Translations under genes and position numbers: made by a program
Notes under the pieces: model-generated
What the model saw: the letters and a program-made list of their open reading frames with translations, nothing else
Database searches by the model: none
What the model was told of the DNA's origin: nothing
Shown here: one piece after another, positions 1 through 10,474 of the stretch
How positions within the stretch are numbered: position 1 is the first letter of the stretch
Layout of the letters: every line of letters begins with the position of its first letter
Origin: Absidia repens
Taxonomy: Eukaryota > Mucoromycota > Mucoromycetes > Mucorales > Cunninghamellaceae
Assembly: GCA_002105175.1 (NCBI GenBank)
Contig: MCGE01000011.1
Coordinates: 806,001 to 870,000, forward strand
Length of the DNA stretch: 64,000 nt
Reading direction: 5' to 3'

Positions 1-116
1 GAGAAGGGTATCAATCTTTCTTTAAGGGGACTCTTGCAAGGGTGATTTGGGGTGTGCCTATGACGACTATTAGCATGTGTGTTTTTGAAGTGCTCAAAGA
101 CTGGCATACAAAATAG
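1..116 (+). CDS. Mitochondrial carrier protein, C-terminal end (partial)
   Basis: Reading frame 3 is open from the window edge to a TAG at 114-116 and gives about 37 residues. They include EGYQSFFKGTLARVIWGVP, followed by a hydrophobic stretch and a basic end (LKDWHTK). The pattern 'G...FFKGTLARV.W..P...I' is the usual end of the third repeat of mitochondrial carrier (SLC25) proteins, just before transmembrane helix 6. The substrate cannot be told from this piece, and the rest of the gene lies outside the window. It runs in the same direction as the ERG9 gene that follows, about 400 bp away. The call rests on a short match, so another membrane protein is possible. Confidence 0.6.
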   Translation, partial: EGYQSFFKGTLARVIWGVPMTTISMCVFEVLKDWHTK

Positions 117-514
117 CTTTTTATCTTGGCCTTGTATGTGTGTGTATCACTCACTATATACGTTGGTAGCAGTCATGGACCCTTAATATTAGCTTCCTAG
201 ATTAGTTAGTTACTCCACACTTTTTGATTAGAAATTTTGATTCCCTCCCCCCCTTTTTTTTTATGCAACCTTATTATTTTTATATTCTGAAAGCAAATAA
301 AACTTCGATGATGATGGTGGTAGTGGTGAACATAGGATTTGATTTTGAATGGTTTATAAACACTGGTAATATATTCTAATATACTATTGTACGCTTCTGA
401 ATCTCCGCTCTTTTTTTTTTTTTTTTTTGGACCTTCCAATTTTTCCTTTTTGTCTTTTTCTTCCTTTCCTTTTTATTTCCTTCATTTCAACCAAAGAAAG
501 TCAACACCACACCA

Positions 515-2180
515 ATGTTATCTGTTTTCTTGGATTCTATCACAAAACCTTCAGAAATCAAGGCTTTGCTTGATTACAAGTTTGCGCCAAAATCTCAAAA
601 CAAATTATCTCATCAAAAGGCTTTGGAGGCTGATCCCGCGAAGAAGAAATGTTATTACTATTTGGAAATGGTAAGAAAGAAAGATACGAGACCCTTTGAC
701 TATTATTCTCATTGCTTATCTTTGTCTTCTTTTATTTTTCGTTATTATCATGTAGACCTCTCGTAGCTTTGCTGCTGTTATTCAAGAATTAGATGATGAT
801 CTCCGAGACGCTGTAAGCACTGATGATAAAATAGTTTTATGTGTTGGTGAAATACTCAAGTTCTTTTATCTAGATTTGCTTGTTCTATTTGGTATTACGC
901 GGTTTAGACACCATCGAAGATGATATGTCTCTGGATTTGGATAGGAAGGTGGAACTGCTCCGGTCATTTGACACCATTATTTACCAAAAGGGTTGGACCT
1001 TCAATGAAAGTAAGTAAGGGGAAGGGGGAGCAGGAGCTTGTAGAGATAATACAGATTTAGATGAGTAGCGTGTATGTGCGAAGAGAAAACTTAAACTATA
1101 CTTTTTGTTTTGTTTTGCATACAGATGGGCCCAATGAAAAGGATCGTGACCTTTTAGTGCATTTCGATGTAGTGATTGATGAATTTCTTCAGCTGAAGCC
1201 TGGATTCCAAAAGGTCATCGCTGAAATTACTCGTTTGATGGGAAATGGCATGGCGGACTATGCTACTGGCGAACACAGGGAAAATACATCGGTAGCAACC
1301 ATCAAGGATTTTGACTTGTATTGTCACTACGTCGCCGGATTGGTGGGTTATGGATTGTCTGATTTGTTTGCTGCCTCCGGATTAGAAGATCCTTCTATTG
1401 CTGATGATAAGAAACTCTCCAATTCCATGGGCTTGTTTTTGCAAAAGACCAACATTATTCGTGATTACCGTGAAGATTTGGATGATGGACGTCAATTCTG
1501 GCCAAAAGAAATTTGGGGAAACTATGCCGAAAACTTTGCTGACTTCATTGAACCTGCTCATCTGGAAAAGGTAAAACAAAACAAAGGGAAAATGGTGATA
1601 ATATGGTAATAGCAACCAACTTATTTTCTTCCACACTTCTTTGCAGTCGCGTGCTTGTCTAAGTGCGATGGTATTGAACGTATTGGAACTAGTACCAGAC
1701 GTGTTGACTTATTTATCCAAATTACAAAACCAATCTGTCTTCAACTTTTGTGCTATTCCTCAAGTGATGGCTATATCAACTTTGGCATTAGTATTCAACA
1801 ACATGGATGTCTATCAACGGAATGTCAAGATTAGAAAAGGAGAAGCGGTCAAGCTGATTCAAGCCAGTACTGATATGGATAATGTAATTGCGATTTTCCG
1901 TGAATACATCCAAGTCATCTCGCAAAAGAACGAAACTACTGATCCAAACTTTTTGAAGATCTCTATGGCCATTGGAAAGGTAAAATACAAAATGTAGTGA
2001 ATTTATATCAGGAATGGATATCTGAGTGGCATTATTTTTTGATAGGTTGAACAATGGATTACCGCCAATATCAAGCCCCAAAACAAGGCTGTGGTCAAGG
2101 CGAACAACTCTTCGATCTTTTTGCCTGTCATCATTGGTCTTATTGGTATCATGATTGTCCAATACTTCAAATCCCTTTGA
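515..2180 (+). CDS. ERG9: Squalene synthase (farnesyl-diphosphate farnesyltransferase)
   Basis: Condenses two farnesyl diphosphates to squalene, the first committed step of sterol synthesis, on the ER membrane. Six exons join in frame: 515-670, 756-812, 874-1009, 1125-1570, 1647-1979, 2046-2180, giving 419 residues, the normal family size. The first Asp-rich motif (DTIEDD) comes after RDAICLFYLVLRGL. The YCHYVAGLVG segment and the second Asp-rich motif (NIIRDYREDLDDGRQFWP) follow. A single hydrophobic helix near the C-terminus (FLPVIIGLIGIMIVQYF) is the expected membrane anchor. Exon 3 begins right after 'tctag', which restores the conserved FYLVLRGLDT block. The 3' UTR has TTTAGTTTAGTTTA-like runs and an AATAAA at 2431. 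All catalytic motifs are intact. Confidence 0.97.
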
Positions 2181-2801
2181 ATTTTAGTTAGAATATCATA
2201 CATCCATTACTCTACTTAGTTATCCTTTTATATAGATATTTATATACTACATCCACAGTTTATATCTTTAGTTTAGTTTAGTTTATATTTTTCTATTTTT
2301 ATTATCTTATTAGTGGCTTACATCTGCCACTTCTTTTGCCCTTTCTCTTCTACAAAGGTCTTTTTTATTGACTTTTGTTTTTTTTTTTCTTTACTTGTAC
2401 TCTTCTGGCAATCTTGATAGTTGTCAACTTAATAAATACGTATATTATATATATATATATATATAAAACAAAATTGCAAAATGCAATGTTGATATGTGGG
2501 GATAGCGAAAAAAAGGAGGGTGCTGAACGAAATGTTTGACCATTGCCGTTATACTAGGTCAAAAAAAACCAGGGATAATGCGAAATAGTAGGATCTGCCA
2601 TTGAAATTGCGGAGGATTACATATATATATATAAATGAGGGACGTTGAGTGACTAGTTTGGTCAAAAAAAGTAGCGATGCTGAATGATAGTATAATTGAT
2701 GCATACAATGTGGCTGCTGTATATATATATATATAAAACAAAACGAAGAAGGACACATATTGATTGGTATATAAAAGCAAGGTTCTTATTTATTTACTTT
2801 A
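2181..2801. other. Convergent intergenic region between ERG9 and the bHLH gene
   Basis: AT-rich spacer between two converging genes. It holds the ERG9 3' UTR and poly(A) signal (2431-2436) and three short (AT)n microsatellites near 2446-2464, 2621-2632 and 2719-2734. The two (AT)n tracts at 2621 and 2719 lie in similar surroundings (both near 'gtttggtcaaaaaaagt'-type sequence), so part of this may be a small local duplication. No coding sequence is supported. Confidence 0.5.
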
Positions 2802-3881
2802 TTATGACAACAAATGATCCAATTTCATATGACTATTTTTTTCTAAAGATGTGGGGGAGACTAAACTATATGGAGGTGAAGAATGATATGGGGGTTGTCT
2901 ATTGCTATTCATAATATCTATGGGCTTCAAAGGTTCCAAGGCTGATGTGCTAGGTGTAGAACAGGTGTGACTATAGGAAGGGGTTGTAGGCGTAGGTGGA
3001 GGATTATGATCTTGCGTAGGTGCCAGGGCTAAAGAAGAAAAGGAAGAGGAAGAAGATGCGGAGGACAGCGACGAGGCGTTTGTTGAAGTTGCAGGCTGTG
3101 ACGATAAAGAGTGAGATCGTGAAGGTTGTGATGGTTGTGCTGGTTGCTTTTCATTTGGTTCTTGTGGTTGCTGCCTTTTGTCCACAATTTCCTTCAGATG
3201 GTTAATATAATCGATGGCGCTTTGAAGAATGGACATTTTGTGTAGATTTTCCTGGTCGGCGCATGCGGGTATGATTTGTTTCAGCTGCATGATTTTGTCG
3301 TTGATCCGTTCCCGCCGGCGGCGTTCAATAGCGCTGTGTGATATTTTTCGAGCCTGTTCGCGTTGATCTGCTGTAGAGTGTTGTTGCTGACTAAAAGGAG
3401 GAGGGGGAGGATGAGGTAAAGAGAGTGGTGATGGGTGCAACGAATAGCCATATGAGGAAGGATGAGGTCCTAGTGGTGAAGATGAAGGTGATGCTGACAC
3501 AGCGCTAGTTCCTGCATCAGAGGGCCTTTTCGGTAGAATTCGTTCATATCTCGGAGATACCGTAGTCGATCCTAATGGTGATTCTGCTCCCATAATGGAA
3601 GGCGATTTCCCTGCTGTTGTTTCAATAACCTGCGATGACGGCGGTTGAGGGGTCGAAGTTGGAGATGCAACGGATATGTAATAGTGAGGATGGCCTGCAT
3701 GTGGATGGTACATTGGGTAAGGCATCATTGGAATCATATGAGGATGATATGGAACTAATGGAGGTGGAAGTGCAACCATAGGAGGATGCTGCTGCTGCTG
3801 TTGTTGTTGTTGCTGTGTATGTGTATGTGGCGCTGACTCTGATATTGATGTTCGCTGTCTTTTCTCAACCGGTGGTGTCAT
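2802..3881 (-). CDS. bHLH transcription factor (CACGTG-binding class)
   Basis: Single exon, 359 residues, starting at the ATG at 3879-3881 (MTPPVEKRQRTS). The open frame extends upstream without another ATG. A His/Gln-rich stretch and long Pro/Ser-rich segments precede the bHLH domain at roughly residues 175-240: basic region SHSAIERRRRERINDK, helix 1 MQLKQIIPAC, a short loop, helix 2 HKMSILQSAIDYINHLKEIV. The basic region carries His, Glu and Arg at the positions that in group B bHLH proteins select CACGTG. No leucine zipper of useful length follows; the C-terminus is Ser/Pro/Thr-rich and disordered. It is a nuclear DNA-binding regulator. The target pathway cannot be told from the sequence. 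A perfect CACGTG lies about 225 bp upstream of its own start. Confidence 0.88.
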   Translation of the reverse strand: MTPPVEKRQRTSISESAPHTHTQQQQQQQQQHPPMVALPPPLVPYHPHMIPMMPYPMYHPHAGHPHYYISVASPTSTPQPPSSQVIETTAGKSPSIMGAESPLGSTTVSPRYERILPKRPSDAGTSAVSASPSSSPLGPHPSSYGYSLHPSPLSLPHPPPPPFSQQQHSTADQREQARKISHSAIERRRRERINDKIMQLKQIIPACADQENLHKMSILQSAIDYINHLKEIVDKRQQPQEPNEKQPAQPSQPSRSHSLSSQPATSTNASSLSSASSSSSFSSLALAPTQDHNPPPTPTTPSYSHTCSTPSTSALEPLKPIDIMNSNRQPPYHSSPPYSLVSPTSLEKNSHMKLDHLLS

Positions 3882-3943
3882 TTCAAAAAATAATAAAGGG
3901 GAAGGAAAGGAGGGGAAATTGAAAAAATTGAAAAAAAAAATAT

Positions 3944-3975
<32 letters not shown>

Positions 3976-4105
3976 ATAGAGTACAGAAGGTAAGGAAGAT
4001 AAATGGTTTTAAACCACTATTCTGATGGTTAATGAGGAAATTCAGTTACCTCTTTTGTTTCTCTTTTGTCTTTTTATTTTCCCAATCATTGCGTTGAAAA
4101 TATAC

Positions 4106-4111
4106 CACGTG
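4106..4111. promoter_or_regulatory. CACGTG E-box upstream of the bHLH gene
   Basis: The sequence CCACGTGTGG holds a perfect CACGTG palindrome about 225 bp upstream of the bHLH start codon. The neighbouring protein has the residues expected to bind this site, so autoregulation is a reasonable guess. It is not shown by the sequence. Confidence 0.45.
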
Positions 4112-4525
4112 TGGTTCTCATTGGTTGATTTGGCGGCATTGATCTAGTCGTTTCTGGTCGTGTGACCCCAGTGGACAGGACGAAGATCAGCACGAGGAGT
4201 CGACATTTCCCCGATTTCTTTCCAAAGACAGTCAAATGGTGCCTGGTAACAAATATTGTCTCGCCTGAAAAACACAATAGTCAAGCATATCTCTCTTTCC
4301 TATTGTTCAGTCAAACCTATAATGTAATCAACATAACTAAGATAATACTACATTTTGCTTTAAATCCACTTGACCCAAACACTTCATACAGTAAAATGAT
4401 ACCACATCACGCCACTACACATAACCACAATAAATGTATACTATCCATCTTCATCATACACGCGAACTCATTTAGCACAACAAATAGAAACTTCAAAAAA
4501 ACGATACAACTTTATTTAGTACCTT

Positions 4526-4566
<41 letters not shown>

Positions 4567-4608
4567 AGACTAATACCAATACTAATCTACAACTAACTAA
4601 AATGTATT

Positions 4609-5100
4609 CTAGGAACCATCAGACATCCAAGGAAGTGTTAATAATCCGACACTGAGAAGGAGCCGACGAATTATATCCCGAAGAACAACGCCAGCCCACA
4701 CGAGTTCTCTTCCAGAGGAAACTGCGAACACGGGATTTGCATCATCATATGAATTCCGAGAATAGTCCACCACCCTTCTTTTTCTGCCAAAAGTACATGA
4801 GCTTGTGGATTCAATATATATTAAAGCACTAGCACTATTGACAGAAGAGAAAAATGAGGGCCAAACTATAATATAAAATAAGGAAGATCATGTAAGTACA
4901 AAGCTATATATATAAATCAACCAAAAGATAAAGAATATAAAGATGTATAAAAGTGGTCAGGAGTTTTTACTGGCAAGTAACAACTGCGCTCAGCGAAGCA
5001 CAGCGGGTTCTTTCATCATGGTCGATAAGAAAGAATGAAGACAAGAGTAGTTTTTCATCAACCCACTTCCAAATATATCCAATATTAACAATAAAAAACT
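4609..5100 (-). CDS. Unresolved minus-strand gene or gene remnant, C-terminal part
   Basis: Two coding-like stretches on the minus strand. The distal one (4865 to 4609, stop TAG at 4609-4611) follows a good acceptor (tattatag) and encodes a protein-like sequence with GRKRRVVDYSRNSYDDANP and a hydrophobic end (LLLSVGLLTLPWMSDGS). The other (about 5100 to 4971) reads IGYIWKWVDEKLLLSSFF then DHDERT and ends at a possible donor. Downstream of the stop there is a T-rich 3' UTR-like run and an AATAAA (complement near 4508-4515), as expected of a real gene end. I could not find a start codon, and the splice phase between the two stretches does not fit. It may be a pseudogene, or I may have misplaced an intron. 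No family recognised. Confidence 0.3.
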
Positions 5101-5261
5101 TTGCTTACCATTCAATCTTGATCATGAGTAAAGGATTGTTTGTTTGAGGAAAAACAAAAAGTATAGAAAAAAAAATTCGAGTCTTTTTTATTGTTTTCCT
5201 TTGAAACCCCGCCGGGGCGAAAATTTTTCATTGTGGACTGTGAACAAGCCACTTCTTTCTT

Positions 5262-5602
5262 CTAAGCGAGTGGTTCTCCCACAAACCCTTTCCTGTCCCG
5301 GCGAACAAAAAAAAAATTGATATGAAATTAGTTACCACTGAAACTCAAATACTCCAGCAGTAATTGCGTTTGATACCGAATATTGTATCATATAGTAAAA
5401 TCCACTAAACGTAATGGCAGCCTTCAAAAAAAAAACATTTAAATCCCGACTGCACCATAAAAATCAAAAGGACCTTAGTTCCCACTGAGTCGGCAATAAG
5501 ACTTGGCGACACATCCAAATATGTCATAGGATTTCTAGCCTGATTTGCATATATTAAATAAACTGTAATAGGGACATCACAAGAATGAGTCTTTTCTTGT
5601 TC
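5262..5602 (-). CDS. Unrecognised small membrane-like protein, 3' exons only
   Basis: Three minus-strand segments join in frame: 5602-5474 (contains DVPITVYLIYANQARNP and YLDVSPSLIADSVGTK), 5421-5336 (AAITFSGFYYMIQYSVSNAI, hydrophobic) and 5292-5262 (KGFVGEPLA, stop TAG at 5262-5264). Acceptors and donors are present, though the donor after SVGTK (gtcctt) is weak. An 'aataaaaaa' lies downstream (about 5190). The upstream exon or exons could not be fixed: at least two alternative chains lead to different start codons around 5770-5890. The product would be about 110 residues with one or two hydrophobic segments. I do not recognise the family. Confidence 0.33.
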
Positions 5603-5699
5603 CTTGTTAATAATTTGTTTTGTATTATTTTGTTTTGTTTTTTTACATAAGAAAAAGCGGAGTTATCATCTGATGATGGTCATTACTGCAAGCCAGCAG

Positions 5700-6534
5700 C
5701 ACATTTAAAGGACTATTTTACACAATAAGAAAAAATGGAAGGGCATGATGCATAATAAGGAAAATGATAAAATTGGTAGTGTTTTGTCTAACAGGCAAAC
5801 ATGCATATTAATTATCAAAAACTACAGCCATTGATTACTCGGGATGAGTATAAAATAAAGAACTACCGAATATGTCGATCATCGTCATCATAACGTATAT
5901 GCAATTCGCACGGTAGCGGCGAAGTCTGGGGGGGTGTGGGAACGAAATTGCAAAGTATTTTTGTATTAAATGCTACGGAGACTGAAAAATCAAAAAGAAG
6001 ATAATAAAATATAGAAGGAGAAATCGATAATTATCGGCGCTTTATATTGACCAACAAGAAAATAGATAAAACAATGAATCATCCTCACGGCACTGTCTCA
6101 ACCACTGATTTTCTTTGAATGGAATAGTCAGTTATTGGCGATCTTATTCTTTTTTTTTTTTTTTTCTGGCTTTTTACTTGAATCGATATAGAAAAAAGGT
6201 TTGAAAAGGGTCGATATGGTTTTTATTTTATTAAACGTGGCTCATAAGAGGAAACTCTGATAATTATAGTTTTTTACTAGAGCGTCCCCCATCCCCCATT
6301 TGGAGTAAAGGCAATGGACGGTGGGAAAACTTTATCTCGATTCTCAAATGCGGAACTCAGCAAACCCAATAATTTTTATTGAATATAAAACCCTTCGCCT
6401 TTATTTTATTTTTTTATTTTTTTATTTCACTCTTTCTTTCTTTCTCATTCTTCCTGCATTACACATACCCTCCCCCCACTCTCAATACAACAACTACTAC
6501 GCCATACATATTTACGGCAAACGATTAACGAAGA
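5700..6534. other. Intergenic / promoter region before the AAAP transporter
   Basis: No supported gene, apart from possible 5' exons of the unresolved minus-strand gene near 5700-5890. AT-rich, with a pyrimidine-rich run (about 6400-6470) just upstream of the transporter start, as is common in fungal promoters. Confidence 0.4.
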
Positions 6535-8064
6535 ATGACGTCCATAAAATCCTCACCAAAAGAATACCAAGAAAAGCCCTTTGACATTATAAGTGGTAAG
6601 CTTAGACTGACACTTTTATGTGTGTATGAAAGAAAAAATTACTCACATTTGGTTTTCATTTAAAAATAGACGACTATGAACCTTCAGTAGCTAGTCATAC
6701 TGGACATGGTCAATGTACATCGTTCATGGCGTACTGGAATGTCGTCTGTGTTGTGGTAAGTCCATCGACATAAAAAAGAAAACTCCGCTGGTGTTAACAC
6801 ATTTTGAATATATAGGCTGGTACTGGTGCGCTTGGTTTGCCTTATGCTTTGAGACAAGGAGGATGGTTCGGGCTCTTCATTTTTTTCCTGTCTTGGGCAA
6901 TGTCTATTTATACAGGCGTCATTCTTATTCGGTGCCTCTATGCTAAGACTGGGTATCGAATGAGCACCTTCAAGGAAATATCAACGACATGCTTTGGTTC
7001 TATTGGTGGTTGGGTGACCTTTTTCTTTTTGGCTTGGATCCTACTCGGTGCGCCTACGCTTTACATGGTCCTGGCTGGTCAAAATCTGCATCAACTCTGT
7101 GAAGGCACCGTTGCCGAACTCAATCAAAAATACTGGACCGTCATCATGTGTGTTGTCATTGGCATTCCTTTCGTTCTGGTCAAATCAATGAAAGAAGTCG
7201 CATGGATGAGTGCTTTTGGCTCTGTGGCTACCGTGGTCGTTGTACTCATTGTCCTTGTTATGTCATGTATGGATCAAAGTGCTCAATTTGCAAAAGGGGT
7301 GACGCACGATGCTGTCATTTGGGATCAATTCCCTGCTGCTTTGGCTACCATTTCCTTCAGTTTCGGTGGAAATGTCATTTACCCTCACGTTGAAGCGTCT
7401 ATGGCTAAACCAAAACAATGGCCTTGGGTGATTGGCTGTGGTCTTTCCACTTGTGCTTTCCTTTATCTTTTGTGTGCTGTACCTGGCTATTATATTTATG
7501 GCACTACAACTGTGAATCCTATCTACAACAATATTCCTGCTGGCGTCGGACAAACCATTGCCATCGTCTTGATCACTGTCCATGTTTTGATGGCTGCTCC
7601 TCTTCTCACCACTGCCCTCTCCCTTGATTTGGAAGATATGTTGAATATCACTGTCGACCGTTTTGGAAAATGGAAGGAATTCTTCATCCGTGCCTGCCTC
7701 CGTATTGCCATTGTTGTCGTAGTGGGCATTGCCGCTTGCTTTATTCCTTACTTTTCTTTGCTCATGGGTCTCATCGGATCTTTCTCCAACTGTGTGCTCA
7801 TCTTCGTCTTTCCTATCCTTTATTACTTCAAGCTCACTGGCTTCCGAAACAAGCATATCATTGAAATCCTATGGTGCTTTTTGACTATTTTAATGGGCAT
7901 TGTTGGTCTGGTAAGTCAGAAAAAAAAAAAAAAAAAAAACTAAAAGAAATTGGTTACTCATTCTCTCTTTTTTTTTTTTTTTTTTTCTTTATGTCTAGAT
8001 TTTCGGAACCAAAGATGCCATAGAAGGCTTGATTCAGGAAACCCAAGGAGGTGGTTCATCTTAA
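6535..8064 (+). CDS. Amino acid transporter, AAAP family (AVT-like)
   Basis: Secondary amino acid transporter of the AAAP/Aa_trans family, probably in the vacuolar or plasma membrane. Four exons join in frame: 6535-6595, 6670-6755, 6816-7910, 7999-8064, giving 435 residues. The N-terminus is short and cytosolic (MTSIKSSPKEYQEK). Next comes the family's first membrane segment with AGTGALGLPYALRQGGW, the typical 'G.G.LGLPYA' signature, and then about ten further hydrophobic helices. FGGNVIYPHVEASM matches the conserved 'F..h.v.P.i...M' region of TM6. The last exon encodes only 21 residues after a T-rich intron. AATAAA at 8332-8337. The start is the first ATG of the open chain. Substrate not predictable. 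Confidence 0.9.
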
Positions 8065-8800
8065 ATAGTTGTTCCTACTGGTTGTGTTGATCTCTACACT
8101 TCTGCCACATTTTTTATGTATATATTCTTTTACCCTTACCATCATTCTATAGTCACATATTATCCACTGAATTTTTATCACCCTCACCCTTCAATGTAGA
8201 ATAGTTTGTAGTGTATTATTGTAGATAGTCCCTCTTTATTTTTATTTTTACTTTGGGAAGATAGAATGTCAGTATGTTTGAAGAATGTTTTTGGATATTT
8301 TGTATTTTTATTTGTTGATTAATAAACGAACGGATGCGCCGGTGGAGCTTTTGTGAATACAAAATTTGTACTTGTCCATTTTAACAGTGTGGGGGTAATT
8401 ATATGAGTGCTAGCTAGGTTGGGAAGGTGCCGCATAGATGCGAGCTAATGGTGGAAACTAGGGTATTCATCCATAACTACAAGGTGACTGAGTGCTGATG
8501 ATTTAAGTAAGAGTGAATGTTGGTATTATATTTACAAAAAAAGAACGGGAGGGACAAAGAACGGAAGAATCATAGAGCCAAAAACATTTTAGGCGGACCT
8601 CAAGAGCGGTAGTAGAATCGTGGGAATCTTCAATAAAAGAAACACTGTAGGGTTCCACAGTACCATATCAACGGGGAAACAAATTTGCATTGTTTTGTAG
8701 TGGTATGGATATCCATGCTAAATCCAGCAAGAGAGCGAAATTCTGGAACCTTCATTTTGTAGTATTTCATCAGCAAGAGCCCGCGGAGAACTTTTCGAAT

Positions 8801-9110
8801 CCCGCCCACGTGAATAATTATTTACGCTCGCTTGTTATTTTTTCGTCTCTCTTTCTTTTTAATTTCTTTTTTTTTTTTCTTCACCATTCAATTTGTTTGA
8901 CATTATGTTGGACTTTGGTTAGTATTAGGGCTAGCTTAGAAGGGTTTTTATCTCAGGGATTACAAGATGCATGGGGAAACCCTTTCTTTTTGGATCTAGC
9001 ATTTTGGGCCATCATGAATTCGCTTCTTGGTGCCTTCATTGCCTTAGTTTAGTCTTAGTTTAGTCTTAGTTTGCCCATATTCTGTATCTATATTTGAATA
9101 AAATATGGTT
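8801..9110 (+). repeat. Interspersed core repeat, copy A (type I)
   Basis: Begins with CCCGCCCACGTG (E-box in the head), then a T/C-rich tract, then the conserved centre. Here AAGGGTTT (8940-8947) can pair with AAACCCTT (8977-8984) around a loop containing GGGATTACAAGATGCATG. It ends with TTAGTTTAG-like runs and GAATAAAA (9096-9103). The same order of blocks appears in seven other places in the window. Sequence similarity continues past the tail (9111-9420) and matches the region after copy E (40263-40580). Possible reading frames in it are not conserved between copies, so I treat it as non-coding. Confidence 0.75.
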
Positions 9111-9420
9111 TATTTTGCTACTGCAATGAAAAATGTTCTCATTTGTCTCTTTCACGTCTTTTGCAATGAGATCCCTATTTTACTACCGTCACGCCCCTTT
9201 TTGATTAGTGTTGACTATAACTATGTTCCAATAAAAGATATCCCAGTAGTCGCTCTTATAATTTGTACCGTACAGTACTGTATTGTACTATATATACAGT
9301 TTAATAGATCCATTTTTATAATTACTCTTTGAGATTAGCGTTGACCATTCTCCAAGTCTCCCATTAGCCTCCATCATGCTACATAGTGTTAACATAGAAT
9401 CTAATTCTTTTCCACATATT

Positions 9421-10474
9421 GCTAGCTATAGTTTTCTCTTTACTTCTACTTCTGTCTATATCCATTTATTCATTTACTATAGCTCAACGAAATTCACAAA
9501 TAATATTCGTAGTTTCCGCCTATATTTTTCTTACCATATCTCAGGTAAATAAACAATATGTATCATTTCAGCACCTACTGCACTCTGATTGTGTGTATAA
9601 TATATTTATTTGTATATATACATTCTTCATTCTTATTTATTGGCCTAATAAGCTGGTCCTGCAGTATTGACTCATTACTACCCTGGACAACTCCTGTGGT
9701 TATTTTTTCCATATTTATTGATTCTTTAGCTGTATAAATGGCTCATTAAACGGAGCTAAAGGAAAATATGGTAAGAAGTGAGGCATATATGCGGCTACAA
9801 ACGGATATGTGTGGGCTAAATATGATGTTATTCATGGAGTGACGGTGTATAGAGTAGGGGCTGTAGTTATGGCTGAATCTGGTTTTGGTATTAAAAAAAA
9901 AAGCCGGTAGTTTCTGGGACCTACAAAAAAGAGTGGCTTAATTTATCTGAAGGATGGTGCTTTTTGAGAGGGTTTGGGTCGTTATGTAACAAACCCCCCC
10001 CCAGCTTCCTTCATCATTCTGATAAATTATTCAAAGCTCAAGTCAAGTTGCGCTTTGATAATTTTGAAATTTTTTCATGTATACCCGCGTCTGCCACTCT
10101 ACGTTTTTTACCACCTTCCAGATAGTTGCACCTGGTCTATCCAATGAAAAAGAAAAAATGTAGATAAAGTAGGTTTGTCTTTTTTGTCATTACTTTTCAA
10201 TGATGACGATCGTATGTTTGTATCGTGCAAATAACGTAAAGCTACCACATGGCTATTTTCAATTCAATCAAGTATAGATTTAACAACAATAACAAAACCA
10301 GAAATATAAAGGATATATAATAAAGTGATAAGACGAATTTTATTTCAAACAGCAGAAGAATAGAATAAGCAATAAAAAAACAATCGAACTATTTCTAAAA
10401 CTAGACTTAAAATCAATCCTAAACCATGTCATGAGGATGCTACAACTACAACTAATACACTAAACAAGGCTATA
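9421..10474. other. Intergenic region 3' of RED and right of repeat copy A
   Basis: AT-rich, with no conserved coding sequence seen. Contains the 3' UTR of the RED/IK gene (minus strand, up to 10474), with ACTAAA/TTTAGT-type runs, and decayed repeat sequence on the left. Confidence 0.4.

Noticed and set aside
4162..4596. 144-codon plus-strand frame
   Set aside because: Ends in a poly-Lys run from a long A tract and lies over the 3' end of a better minus-strand candidate.
4953..5147. 64-codon plus-strand frame
   Set aside because: Antisense to the minus-strand coding-like stretch 4971-5100, which reads more like protein.
8690..9052. 120-codon frame inside repeat copy A
   Set aside because: Not conserved in the other copies (e.g. 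copy E); crosses a poly-T stretch encoding Phe runs.
9419..9670. 83-codon hydrophobic frame after repeat copy A
   Set aside because: AT-rich sequence easily gives Ile/Phe/Leu-rich frames; no splice or homology support.
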